Assembly (NCBI GenBank): GCA_963718375.1
Contig: CAVQZD010000011.1
Span: forward strand, 1-40,477
DNA: 40,477 nucleotides
DNA from: RBG-16-64-13 sp963718375
GTDB lineage: Bacteria; Actinomycetota; Thermoleophilia; RBG-16-64-13
Direction: 5' to 3'
Shown here: positions 1-7,671 of the stretch, piece by piece
Position numbering within the stretch: position 1 is the first letter of the stretch
Layout: every line of letters begins with the position of its first letter
Translations under genes and position numbers: made by a program
The notes under the pieces: model-generated
What the model saw: only the letters and a program-made list of their open reading frames with translations
The model's database searches: none
Told to the model about the DNA's origin: nothing

Positions 1-2
1 CG

Positions 3-143
3 GTACTCATGGCCCCGTCGGTCGAGGCACGGCCCTCGGCTGAGACGGCGCCGCCGGAGTCCGGGGTCGCCGCGCGGAGCAAGAGAACGAAGCGCAAGAC
101 GACATCAGGACCGCCGGCAACCAAGGATGGCGAAGGATTCTGA
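3..143 (+). CDS. C-terminal tail of an unidentified protein (5' end outside window)
   Basis: A reading frame is open from the window edge to a TGA at 141-143. The 46 visible residues are rich in Ala, Pro, Thr, Lys and Arg (for example KRTKRKTTSGPP), which looks like a disordered basic tail rather than a folded domain. The gene lies on the same strand as the PIP synthase, about 90 bases upstream, but a promoter candidate lies between them. No family can be named from this tail, and it could be a chance open frame in GC-rich DNA. Confidence 0.45.
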   Translation, partial: VLMAPSVEARPSAETAPPESGVAARSKRTKRKTTSGPPATKDGEGF

Positions 144-154
144 GCCCTCAGTCG

Positions 155-184
155 TTGGTGGAGCTTGTTCGATGCTGTTACAAT
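155..184 (+). promoter_or_regulatory. Candidate sigma-70-type promoter for the PIP synthase-ino1 operon
   Basis: TTGGTG at 155-160 and TACAAT at 179-184 are separated by 18 bases. Transcription would start near 191, leaving a leader of about 44 bases before the ATG at 235. The position between the upstream stop codon and the first gene of the lipid operon supports it; it has no experimental support. Confidence 0.4.
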
Positions 185-234
185 CCCGACTGGCCCGGGC
201 AACATGCCGTCCGGAACCCGGAACCTAGCAGGTA

Positions 235-894
235 ATGGAAAGAATTCGAGAGTTTCTCGGCAAGTGGGTGCGTCGGGCTTTCGTCCCGCTGTTGGCGGGC
301 ATGGAGCGCCTAGGCATCACCCCCAATCACATAACCGTAATCGCCTTCCTCATCAATCTGGGAGCGGCGGTTCTCGTTGGCTTTGGCTACTACATCTGGG
401 CAGCCTCCGTCTTCATCGTGGCGAGTCTGCTCGATCTCGTGGATGGGTCCCTCGCTCGGCGGACGGGAAAGACCACGCCATTCGGCGGCTTTCTCGACTC
501 CACCTTGGATAGATTGTCGGAGGGAGCGATCTTCGCCGCCATCGCGTACAGGCTGGCGACAGATCTGGAAGTGACCCTGCAGATGCGGGGTGTCAACGCG
601 GCTCTGGTGGTGCTGGCTCTTCTAGGCAGCGTCACTGTGAGCTACACTCGGGCACGTGCGGAAAGCCTGGGAGTGGATTGCAGGGTAGGAATAGCGAGCA
701 GATTCGAGAGGATCTTTCTCATCTGCACGGGCCTCTACTTGGTTGGTGGGGGTATCTACCCGGACGCGCTGCCGTACGTGATCTACGTGATACTGGCCTT
801 GACCATGTTCACTGTAGTCCAGCGCGTCGTGCACACGTACCGCCAGCTTAGAGAAAAAGAAAAACAGGGAGGCATCGTTGAGCGACAAAGTTAG
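235..894 (+). CDS. CDP-alcohol phosphatidyltransferase, probable phosphatidylinositol-phosphate synthase
   Basis: This is an integral membrane enzyme of 219 residues with the complete CDP-alcohol phosphotransferase signature D-x2-D-G-x2-A-R-x8-G-x3-D-x3-D. The metal-binding aspartates are D67, D70, D88 and D92. Hydrophobic helices surround the motif. The family transfers a phosphatidyl group from CDP-diacylglycerol to an alcohol. The substrate is not readable from the motif alone, but the next gene makes inositol 3-phosphate and overlaps this one by 17 bases, so inositol phosphate is the likely acceptor, giving phosphatidylinositol phosphate as in mycobacterial PgsA1. The ATG at 235 has only a weak, close AGCAGG before it. 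A phosphatidylglycerophosphate synthase is the main alternative, made less likely by the context. Confidence 0.85.
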   Translation: MERIREFLGKWVRRAFVPLLAGMERLGITPNHITVIAFLINLGAAVLVGFGYYIWAASVFIVASLLDLVDGSLARRTGKTTPFGGFLDSTLDRLSEGAIFAAIAYRLATDLEVTLQMRGVNAALVVLALLGSVTVSYTRARAESLGVDCRVGIASRFERIFLICTGLYLVGGGIYPDALPYVIYVILALTMFTVVQRVVHTYRQLREKEKQGGIVERQS

Positions 895-1972
895 GGTGGC
901 GATCATAGGGGTAGGCAACTGCGCCTCTTCGTTCGTCCAAGGCGTGCAGTTCTACCGCGACGCCAAGGCGAAGGACTTCGTTCCCGGCCTGATGCACGTG
1001 AACCTGGGTGGATATCACATCTCCGACATCGAGTTCACCTGCGCCTTCGACATCGACAAGACCAAAGTGGGCAAAGACCTCTCCCAGGCTATCTGGGCTG
1101 GACAGAACTGCACCGTCAAATTCGCCGACGTCCCGGATATGGGCGTCAAGGTCTACCGGGGCATGACTCATGACGGCTTGGGCAAGTATCTCTCCAAGGT
1201 CATCGAGAAGGCTCCCGGGGAGACCGCGGACATCGTGGGCATCCTGAAAGAGACCAAGACCGACGTGGTGGTCAGCTACCTGCCCGTGGGCAGTGAGGAT
1301 GCCACCAAATGGTACGTGGAGCAGATCCTGGAGGCCGGATGCGCCTTCGTGAACTGCATACCCGTCTTCATCGCCCGCGAGCCGTACTGGCAGAAGAGGT
1401 TCGAGGAGAAGGGTCTGCCGGTCATCGGCGACGACATCAAGTCGCAGGTGGGCGCAACTATCGTGCATCGAGTGCTGGCTCACCTGATGCGCGAGCGCGG
1501 TGTGCGTCTGGAGCGGACCTCACAGCTCAACGTCGGTGGCAACACCGACTTCCTCAACATGTTGGAGAGGGAGCGCCTGGAGAGCAAGAAGATCTCCAAG
1601 ACCAACGCAGTCACCTCGCAACTCGACTACGACATGGGCGCCAAGAACGTCCATATCGGTCCTTCTGACTATGTCGAGTGGCTGGACGACCGCAAGTGGG
1701 CCTACATCCGCCTGGAAGGCCGCACCTTCGGCGACGTGCCCCTCAACATCGAGCTCAAGCTCGAAGTGGTGGACTCGCCCAACTCCGCGGGTATCGTCAT
1801 CGACGCGGTGCGCTGCGCGAAACTGGCTCTGGACAAGGGCATCTCCGGTGCCTTGTTCAATCCATCCTCGTACTTCATGAAGTCGCCTCCGAAGCAGGTG
1901 AGCGACAGCGAAGCTCACGACAAGACCGAGGCCTTCATCAAGGCCAACGCCAAGGCGGACGCCAAGAAGTAA
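878..1972 (+). CDS. ino1: Inositol-3-phosphate synthase (actinobacterial type)
   Basis: The enzyme converts glucose 6-phosphate to inositol 3-phosphate in an NAD-dependent cycle. The 364-residue length is typical of the short actinobacterial/archaeal form. The N-terminus holds the Rossmann glycine motif (AIIGVGNCASS), and further conserved stretches are QVGATIVHR, the NVGGNTDFLNM segment and the SAGIVIDAVR segment near the C-terminus. The start is TTG at 878, chosen because AGGGAGG at 866-872 sits five bases upstream; the gene therefore overlaps the PIP synthase by 17 bases and is almost certainly translated from the same mRNA. A strong terminator follows at 2000-2047. The product should feed the lipid synthase directly. 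Confidence 0.95.
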   Translation: MSDKVRVAIIGVGNCASSFVQGVQFYRDAKAKDFVPGLMHVNLGGYHISDIEFTCAFDIDKTKVGKDLSQAIWAGQNCTVKFADVPDMGVKVYRGMTHDGLGKYLSKVIEKAPGETADIVGILKETKTDVVVSYLPVGSEDATKWYVEQILEAGCAFVNCIPVFIAREPYWQKRFEEKGLPVIGDDIKSQVGATIVHRVLAHLMRERGVRLERTSQLNVGGNTDFLNMLERERLESKKISKTNAVTSQLDYDMGAKNVHIGPSDYVEWLDDRKWAYIRLEGRTFGDVPLNIELKLEVVDSPNSAGIVIDAVRCAKLALDKGISGALFNPSSYFMKSPPKQVSDSEAHDKTEAFIKANAKADAKK

Positions 1973-1999
1973 GTGGCTCCGTAGCTACACGGCACGACC

Positions 2000-2047
2000 G
2001 AGGCCCGGGAGGCGCCCCAAGAGGGCGGCCCCCGGGCCTCTTTCTTT
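2000..2047 (+). terminator. Rho-independent terminator after ino1
   Basis: GAGGCCCGGG at 2000-2009 pairs perfectly with CCCGGGCCTC at 2031-2040, and an inner GC-rich arm pair (GGCGCCC / GGGCGGCC) extends the hairpin. A T-rich tail, TTTCTTT, follows at 2041-2047. This is the most classical terminator of the window and separates the lipid operon from the glycosyltransferase gene. Confidence 0.85.
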
Positions 2048-2071
2048 GGCGCTTAGCGTCGGCGCCGCGTG

Positions 2072-2077
2072 TACACT
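2072..2077 (+). promoter_or_regulatory. -10 box for a probable leaderless glycosyltransferase-PHP transcript
   Basis: TACACT lies nine bases upstream of the ATG at 2087, immediately after the ino1 terminator. No Shine-Dalgarno sequence separates the box from the ATG, so the transcript would begin at or within a few bases of the start codon. No convincing -35 element is seen (TTGGCG at 2046-2051 is 20 bases away). Confidence 0.45.
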
Positions 2078-2086
2078 GTTGGGTGC

Positions 2087-4183
2087 ATGGCTAAGGGACT
2101 CTACATAGCCCTGGTGACACCGTTCTCTTGGAGCGTGCCCAGCGCAGTCAACCTGCATGTGGCAGGCCTGGCTCGCGAGCTCAGGCGCCGCGGTCATCTG
2201 CCCGTAGTGGTCGTGTCTTCAGATCATCACGATGACGAGCGCCGGCTGCGGGCCTTGTTCCATCGCTCCCGCGGGCAGGTCATCGGCTTGCTGGGTAAGT
2301 ACCGCAGCGGCGAGGCGCCGGACCCGTTGCTCTTGCCCACGAGGGGCGCCGGGCCGCTGGAGCGCGAGGCAGGCATCCCGGTGGTGCCGATGGGTTCGAG
2401 CTTCCCGGTGCGTCTTGGCGGCGGCGTAGCCAGCCTGGGTCTGCCTGTAGATGTCACCTCTCGCCTCAAGAAGTTCATGATGGGCGCCGAGTTCGACCTA
2501 GTACACGTGCACGAGCCCCTTGCTCCATCACTGAGTTTCTCGGCCCTGCGCGAGGCGCGCAGTCCCGTGGTGGCGACCTTTCACCTGACCCCGGTCGCGG
2601 TGGCCGCGTACGAGCTGTGGCAGTCGACGCTCGAGCGCTTCTTTCTGCGGTTGGACGGCCGGGTGGTCACCTTCACGTCGGGTGTCGCCTTGCTGGAGGA
2701 GTTGTATCCGGGCGACTACCAGGTGATCCCCGCCGGCACCGATATGGGCGCGGGGCCTGCCGTCGAGAATACAGGGCCTCAGATCTCGGCCCAGTTGCCC
2801 GGGCGCAGGTTCGCACTCTACGTGTACCGCGGTGACGGTAGGCGCTCGTACCGAGCTCTGGTGCGTGCGCTGCTAGAGGCCTTTCCCAGTGACGTAGACA
2901 AGGTGGTGGTCGCGGTCCACCGTCCCTCGGCTGCTCGTTGGGTGCCGCGGAGCGTGCCGCGCCGATTGGCCTCCAAGATCACCTTGGTGGGATTCGAAAG
3001 ATCTTCGGAGCTGGCGCCCGCATACCAGGCGGCGGCGGTCACCATACTCCCCTTCCTGGGTGGGGACTGGACCATGATGACAGCGGCCGAGGCCTCGGTG
3101 CAGGGATGCAGCATCGTGGGGCCGGACCTGCCCATGGTGCGGGACTGCGTGGGCACGGCCGCGGGCGAGGCCTACGGTGCCAGGGGTGCGGTCTTCTCGC
3201 CCACCGAGTCCGGCTCTGTGCGGAGGGCGGTCACTGCGGCGCTGGCGACCGCCGCAGGTGGCGCGGACAGTGCTTCCTCGCAGGGTGCCGCTTCGGGCAG
3301 GGCGGCCGACGATGACTACGCCCGCTCGCAGACCATGGGCAGCGTGGCGGAGCGCCTCGAGCAGTTGTATGTGGACACTTTGTCCGTGACCAGCGCCAGA
3401 GGGGGCCTATCAGCCAAGACCCCCGTGGCAGGCCGTTCGATGCACGTGCGCGGCATAGGCGAGCAGAGACTGAAGAAGAGACTCCGGCAGGCGGCATCGG
3501 CCGGTCTTGCTCGACCCGATTGGATCAGTGCCGACCTGCACATCCACTCCAACTACTCAAAGGATTGTGCCACCTCGGTCGAGACCATCCTGGAGACCGC
3601 ACGGGAGATCGGTCTGGGCGCGATAGCCATCGCTGATCACAACGAGATCGAGGGCGCGTTCGCCGCCAAGCAGCAGAGCGGAGGCGACCCGTTCGTCATC
3701 GTGGCTGAGGAGGTCAAGACGGCGGAGGGTGAAGTCATCGGGCTCTTCTTGCAGAAGGCCGTCCCGCCGGCCCTGAGCTTCGACGAGACTCTCTCGCTCA
3801 TCAAGGAGCAGGGGGGCCTCGTGTACGTGCCGCACCCCTTCGATGCGCTGCGTACCACCCCGACCTACCGTACTCTGGTGGATAATCTGCACCGCATCGA
3901 CGTCATCGAGATATACAACGCCAAGGTCGCGCTGTCGTCCTTCAACCTGAGCGCCGAGCGATTCGCCGCCAAATACAATGTCGTGGCCGGCGCGGGCAGC
4001 GACGCGCACGTTCCGCAGGCTCTGGGCAGCGCCATCATACGCATGCCCAGGTTCGACGATCCGCAGTCGTTCATGGCGGCGCTGTGGGAGGCCGACATCA
4101 TAGCCAAGCGCAAGAGTCTGCTGTATCTGCAGTCCCTCAAATTGCTTCAGACCACCCTCGACAGGGTCCTCCCGGAGGACTAG
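2087..4183 (+). CDS. PimA-like family 4 glycosyltransferase fused to a PHP phosphoesterase domain
   Basis: The 698-residue protein has two parts. Residues 1 to about 390 resemble the GT-B fold of phosphatidylinositol mannosyltransferase PimA: VTPFSWSVPSAVNLHV at the N-terminus and FDLVHVHEPLAPSLS plus VVATFH in the middle. The donor-binding half is degenerate: the usual E-x7-E segment reads DWTMMTAAE. Residues about 480-698 are a PHP domain with its metal ligands in order: H485-I-H487, D517-H518, E541/E542, H583 and D639-A-H641. A low-complexity Ala/Ser linker lies between them. PHP domains hydrolyse phosphoesters. Next to PIP synthase and ino1, the protein may dephosphorylate and/or glycosylate PI-phosphate; that is inference. 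The start is ATG 2087, ten bases past a -10 box; a GTG at 2069 in the same frame is less likely. Confidence 0.8.
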   Translation: MAKGLYIALVTPFSWSVPSAVNLHVAGLARELRRRGHLPVVVVSSDHHDDERRLRALFHRSRGQVIGLLGKYRSGEAPDPLLLPTRGAGPLEREAGIPVVPMGSSFPVRLGGGVASLGLPVDVTSRLKKFMMGAEFDLVHVHEPLAPSLSFSALREARSPVVATFHLTPVAVAAYELWQSTLERFFLRLDGRVVTFTSGVALLEELYPGDYQVIPAGTDMGAGPAVENTGPQISAQLPGRRFALYVYRGDGRRSYRALVRALLEAFPSDVDKVVVAVHRPSAARWVPRSVPRRLASKITLVGFERSSELAPAYQAAAVTILPFLGGDWTMMTAAEASVQGCSIVGPDLPMVRDCVGTAAGEAYGARGAVFSPTESGSVRRAVTAALATAAGGADSASSQGAASGRAADDDYARSQTMGSVAERLEQLYVDTLSVTSARGGLSAKTPVAGRSMHVRGIGEQRLKKRLRQAASAGLARPDWISADLHIHSNYSKDCATSVETILETAREIGLGAIAIADHNEIEGAFAAKQQSGGDPFVIVAEEVKTAEGEVIGLFLQKAVPPALSFDETLSLIKEQGGLVYVPHPFDALRTTPTYRTLVDNLHRIDVIEIYNAKVALSSFNLSAERFAAKYNVVAGAGSDAHVPQALGSAIIRMPRFDDPQSFMAALWEADIIAKRKSLLYLQSLKLLQTTLDRVLPED

Positions 4184-4303
4184 ACGAGACAGCATAAGAG
4201 TCGGCTTAGAAAGTCGCAGGAATTCCCCGTCTGCTGGCCAATATAGTCTCTGCCCTTAGAGGCCGTCCTGTCCCGCGAAACGAAAGCCGGTTCGAGCCAG
4301 ACA

Positions 4304-4924
4304 GTGAAAGACTCTCCTCCTCTCGCCGAGGCAAACGAGATCTATCGCAAGCTCGAGGAGCGCGCGATCGCCGAGACCAACGATCTGAACCATCGGGTCG
4401 CTCACTGCCAGAACTGCGTGCGCGGAGACTACCTGCCCACCGTCGGCTCCGGCCATCCGCTGGCGGACATCTTCTTGCTCAAGCTGCGACCTCACTATCA
4501 GGAGGTCAACGAAGGCGTGGCCTTCTTCGGGCGGTCGGGCACGGCGATGCTTAAGAGCATGGAGCGCCTGGGCATCAACCCGCTGGTCGTGTATGGCACC
4601 AACCTAGTCAAATGCCATGATGTCGAGGACAGCGAGGGCAACAAGAACTGCCCGGTGTACTGGCTGGAGGAGTATCAGATCACCCAGCCGCGCATGATCG
4701 TGGTCATGGGCAGTCAGACACTGGACCTGCTCAATCGGAACCTGGTCGCCGGCATGAAAGAGCTGGCCTCCGAACCCGGTGTCCTGCAAGACTTCACGCC
4801 GTTCTGCAAGGCTCTCGTGACTCCGGACATCGACGAGTGTTTGGATGACGAGCAGGCCAAGGCAGCGTTCTGGAAGGCGTTCCGTAACCTGGGCGATTGG
4901 TTCCAGGACGAGCCGCCCTACTAG
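4304..4924 (+). CDS. Divergent uracil-DNA glycosylase superfamily protein, iron-sulfur type
   Basis: The 206-residue protein resembles family 4/5 uracil-DNA glycosylases. It keeps four cysteines placed like the cluster ligands (C35-x2-C38, C104, C116), the FFGRSGTAMLKSMERLGI segment corresponding to the family's GRPFVGxAGxLL region, and the TNLVKC and MIVVMGSQTL strands. The catalytic GE(A/G)PG loop that should precede it reads LLKLRPH, and no HPS motif is visible near the C-terminus, so uracil excision is doubtful. It starts with GTG and has no strong ribosome-binding site. It ends 18 bases from the converging methyltransferase gene. It may be a DNA-binding or repair protein of changed activity. 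Confidence 0.7.
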   Translation: MKDSPPLAEANEIYRKLEERAIAETNDLNHRVAHCQNCVRGDYLPTVGSGHPLADIFLLKLRPHYQEVNEGVAFFGRSGTAMLKSMERLGINPLVVYGTNLVKCHDVEDSEGNKNCPVYWLEEYQITQPRMIVVMGSQTLDLLNRNLVAGMKELASEPGVLQDFTPFCKALVTPDIDECLDDEQAKAAFWKAFRNLGDWFQDEPPY

Positions 4925-4942
4925 AAGCCGCGGTCCCGGAGA

Positions 4943-6391
4943 CTAGTCCTCGTCGGTCGAGCCGGCCGGATCCGGCTGCCACCCTTCTTCGCGAACAAGC
5001 AAGGCCACGCACTCCACGTGCGGAGTGTGCGGGAACATGTCCACAGGCGTGACGTGGTGCAACCGGTAGCCGTACTCCTGGAACCTGGCTGCGTTTGGAC
5101 CAAGAGTAGCCGGGTTGCAGGACACGTAGACGATCCTGGGCACTCCCAGTCTGCCTATCCGTGAGATCGCCTTGTTGCTCAAGCCGGACCGTGGCGGGTC
5201 CACGATGACCACGTCGGGCAGCCGCACTTCCACAGGCAGTTCGATCAGCCCTTCCGCTACCTCGCGCAGCACTCTGGCAACGTCGCCCACCAAGAAGTGA
5301 GCGTTGGTGATCTCGTTCAGGCGGGCGTTCTCTCTCGCATCCTCGATCGCGTCTGAGAAGGCTTCTATGCCCAATACGGCTTCGGCCCGGCCGGCGACCG
5401 CCAGCGCTAGGGAGCCGACGCCCGTGCACAGGTCCCAGATCACCGGGCGGGCGGTATCCGTGGGCGACACTGCCGTCTCGACCGCCAGGGCGTAGAGCCG
5501 GTCCGCCATCACGGTGTTGGTCTGGAAGAAGGCGTCCAGCGACACTTTGAGGGTCAACCCCGCCACCTTCTCGAACAGGAAGGGCCTGCCCCAGAGCGTG
5601 GTAGAAGGTAGGCCGGCGCTGAGCTCAGCCCGCCCGGCGTTGACTGCATGTGCGATGCCGACCAGCTGCGGGTGAGCGGCTCGTAGACGCTGGACGAGAC
5701 CGTCCGCGTCCGGCAGGTCTTCCCCGGCCGTGACGAGGCTCACCAACAGCTCCCCACCGCCTTGCGCCGAGCGCGCCAGGAGGTGGCGCGCGAAGCCCTC
5801 GTGCGCGCGTGGGTCCCAGCCCGGAAGACCTTGCTCTCGCAGCCAGCCCTCCACGGTGGCGCGCACCCCCTCGATGCCCGCGTCCAGCAGGTGGCACTCT
5901 GTCAGCGGCAACACCTGGTCCCACCTGCCCGGGGGGCGGAAGCCGACTATCGCGCCGGCCTCAGTGGTGCCGATGGAGAAGTCCGCGCGGTTGCGGTAGC
6001 GCCAAGGTGACTCCATGCCCAGGATGGGTCGAAGCTCGAAGTCGTGTAGGCCGCCCAGGTGTTCCAGCGACTCCTGCACCTGGCTGGACTTGTACTTGAG
6101 CTGCACCGAGTAGTCGAGGTCTTGCCAGACGCAGCCTCCGCACCTTCCGAACATGGAGCAGCGTGCGGGCACCCGATCCGGAGAGGCCGTGACCAGTCTC
6201 TGCACGCGTGCCTCCGCGTAGCGCTTCTTATTCTTGGTGATGAGGGCTTCGACCACGTCCCCGGGGACCGCGCCTGTCACGAAGACCACGAAGTCATCGA
6301 GTCTAGCCACCCCTTTGCCTCCGAAGGCAAGGTTGGTGACCGACAATTCGACCGATTGGCCCTTCTGCAGCTTGGGGGTGGGGGAAGTCAT
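4943..6391 (-). CDS. rlmD: 23S rRNA (uracil-5-)-methyltransferase, RlmD/RumA type
   Basis: The 482-residue enzyme would methylate C5 of a uridine in 23S rRNA using S-adenosylmethionine. An N-terminal TRAM domain (about residues 10-65, VTNLAFGGKGVARLD) is followed by an iron-sulfur motif C-x5-C-x2-C (RCSMFGRCGGC) with a later TECH cysteine. The methyltransferase domain shows the SAM motif WDLCTGVGSLAL, VDPPRSGLS, and the catalytic-cysteine motif VYVSCNPATL. Family members are often called TrmA, RlmC or RlmD; the exact target cannot be set from sequence. The ATG lies six bases after a TATACT box, suggesting a leaderless mRNA. Confidence 0.92.
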   Translation of the reverse strand: MTSPTPKLQKGQSVELSVTNLAFGGKGVARLDDFVVFVTGAVPGDVVEALITKNKKRYAEARVQRLVTASPDRVPARCSMFGRCGGCVWQDLDYSVQLKYKSSQVQESLEHLGGLHDFELRPILGMESPWRYRNRADFSIGTTEAGAIVGFRPPGRWDQVLPLTECHLLDAGIEGVRATVEGWLREQGLPGWDPRAHEGFARHLLARSAQGGGELLVSLVTAGEDLPDADGLVQRLRAAHPQLVGIAHAVNAGRAELSAGLPSTTLWGRPFLFEKVAGLTLKVSLDAFFQTNTVMADRLYALAVETAVSPTDTARPVIWDLCTGVGSLALAVAGRAEAVLGIEAFSDAIEDARENARLNEITNAHFLVGDVARVLREVAEGLIELPVEVRLPDVVIVDPPRSGLSNKAISRIGRLGVPRIVYVSCNPATLGPNAARFQEYGYRLHHVTPVDMFPHTPHVECVALLVREEGWQPDPAGSTDED

Positions 6392-6397
6392 GCAGGG

Positions 6398-6403
6398 AGT
6401 ATA
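6398..6403 (-). promoter_or_regulatory. -10 box TATACT for a leaderless rlmD transcript
   Basis: On the minus strand TATACT is followed by CCCTGC and then the ATG of the methyltransferase (6391). This spacing puts the expected transcription start on the A of the start codon. No ribosome-binding site fits in the gap and no good -35 element is visible upstream. Confidence 0.5.
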
Positions 6404-6430
6404 CGCGGGGCAGGGCGGACGCGCGGCCGC

Positions 6431-6468
6431 CGGGCGTCAGTTGCGGGGCCGGGCGTCAGTTGCGGGGA
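6431..6468. repeat. Tandem duplication of 19 bp at the 3' end of the YihY gene
   Basis: The unit CGGGCGTCAGTTGCGGGG(C/A) occurs twice head to tail, at 6431-6449 and 6450-6468. The second copy contains the stop codon of the minus-strand YihY gene (TGA at 6458-6456); the first copy lies just beyond it. Nineteen is not a multiple of three, so the copy added beyond the stop is non-coding. It looks like a recent slippage or repair duplication. Confidence 0.85.
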
Positions 6469-7508
6469 CGCATGTGGAGCCGGATGCTGGGCAGACTGCG
6501 GGGCCGCTTCAACTCGCCCGGGATCCGGTCTCCGGGGGTCGACGGACCACAGACTGGTTGAGCAGCGGGTGACGAGGGTGATCCGCTGGCCGCGATACCC
6601 GCCCGCTTGCCGGCCTCGCCGCGCTCTGCATAGACGCGGGTCAGCGCAGCCCCGAAGAGGATGATGTAGGCGGTGTAGTTGAGCCAGAGCATTATGACGA
6701 TCAAAGAGCCAGCGGCTCCGAACCCCGAACCCGGAGCGGTCCTCCCCAGGTAGCGGCCGATGAGGTAGTTGCCCAACACGAAGAGCACGGCGGTCAAGGA
6801 AGCACCGCCGAGTATGTAGGTGAAGCGGACTCTGATGTTGGGTAGCACCCGGAAGATCAGGGCGAGAAAGAGCGCGGCCATGGCCAGAGCGATCAAGATC
6901 ACGACGACCTGGAACAGCCAGCCAGGAAAGGTGAGCGTGCGCGACAGTCTGTCGGACAAGTTGCTCAGGGCGGTGCTGGCGGCCATCGAGGCAAGGAAGA
7001 TGCCCGCGGCAGCTAGGACGATGCCCACATCGATGAGTTTCCCGAAGACATAGTTCTGCACCCTGCCCTTCCCTCGGCCCGTGACTCCCCATATGTCGTT
7101 GAGGGCTCCGCGAAGCGAGCCCACGATCCTGGTCGCCGCCCAAAGCAACAAGAGTCCGGCCAGCACCGTCGCTAGGGTCAGAGCGCCGCTAGTGTAGAAA
7201 GCCGCCAACATCGACTGGATGAAACGGGCCGTGTCCTCACCCAAGGCCACACTGAGCTGGTCGATGACCAGGCCCTCACTCGCGTCCTTGCCATAGATCA
7301 TGGAGGCGATCGAGATGGCAATGACGAGCATCGGCGCCAGACTGAAGGCTCCGTAGTACGCAATCGACGAAGCCATCCTCCCGGGGTTGCAGCCCACCAA
7401 GGTGAACAGGGCGTCTTTCGGAGGCCCGAAGAGGCGCGCAAGGGGAGGCACAAGGGGGGCCAACAGCCGCTTCAACCCTCCAGTTCCCTTCCGTAGAAGG
7501 AGCCGCAT
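6456..7508 (-). CDS. YihY/BrkB-family inner membrane protein
   Basis: The 350-residue protein belongs to the YihY (UPF0761, formerly 'ribonuclease BN') family of membrane proteins with about six helices. Typical features are ASSIAYYGAFSLAPMLVIAI in the first helix region, the amphipathic loop after it, the GSLRGALNDIWG segment and LLWAATRIVG, and the later helices GGASLTAVLFVLGNYLIGRYLG and NYTAYIILFGAALTRVYAERG. The function of the family is not settled. The start ATG 7508 has no clear ribosome-binding site. The gene lies upstream of rlmD on the same strand, separated by 64 bases that include a -10 box for rlmD. Confidence 0.88.
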   Translation of the reverse strand: MRLLLRKGTGGLKRLLAPLVPPLARLFGPPKDALFTLVGCNPGRMASSIAYYGAFSLAPMLVIAISIASMIYGKDASEGLVIDQLSVALGEDTARFIQSMLAAFYTSGALTLATVLAGLLLLWAATRIVGSLRGALNDIWGVTGRGKGRVQNYVFGKLIDVGIVLAAAGIFLASMAASTALSNLSDRLSRTLTFPGWLFQVVVILIALAMAALFLALIFRVLPNIRVRFTYILGGASLTAVLFVLGNYLIGRYLGRTAPGSGFGAAGSLIVIMLWLNYTAYIILFGAALTRVYAERGEAGKRAGIAASGSPSSPAAQPVCGPSTPGDRIPGELKRPRSLPSIRLHMRPRN

Positions 7509-7633
7509 GCGGTCTGGGGTAGTCTTCGCTTCCAGTACTGCCTCCCTCTAGTGTCGCTGGAATCGGTCGGTCTACCACACCCGAGCATATCACCCGCGAT
7601 ATATGCGAGCCCTATGGGCATCGACCCGCTCCC

Positions 7634-7662
7634 TTGCGCTTCCAAGGGCTGCCACCTATGCT
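7634..7662 (+). promoter_or_regulatory. Candidate promoter for the ThrE-family gene
   Basis: TTGCGC at 7634-7639 and TATGCT at 7657-7662 are 17 bases apart, and the ATG at 7672 is only nine bases past the -10 box. This is the same geometry as at 2072/2087 and supports ATG 7672 rather than the in-frame ATG at 7603. Confidence 0.45.
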
Positions 7663-7671
7663 CTCTATTGC

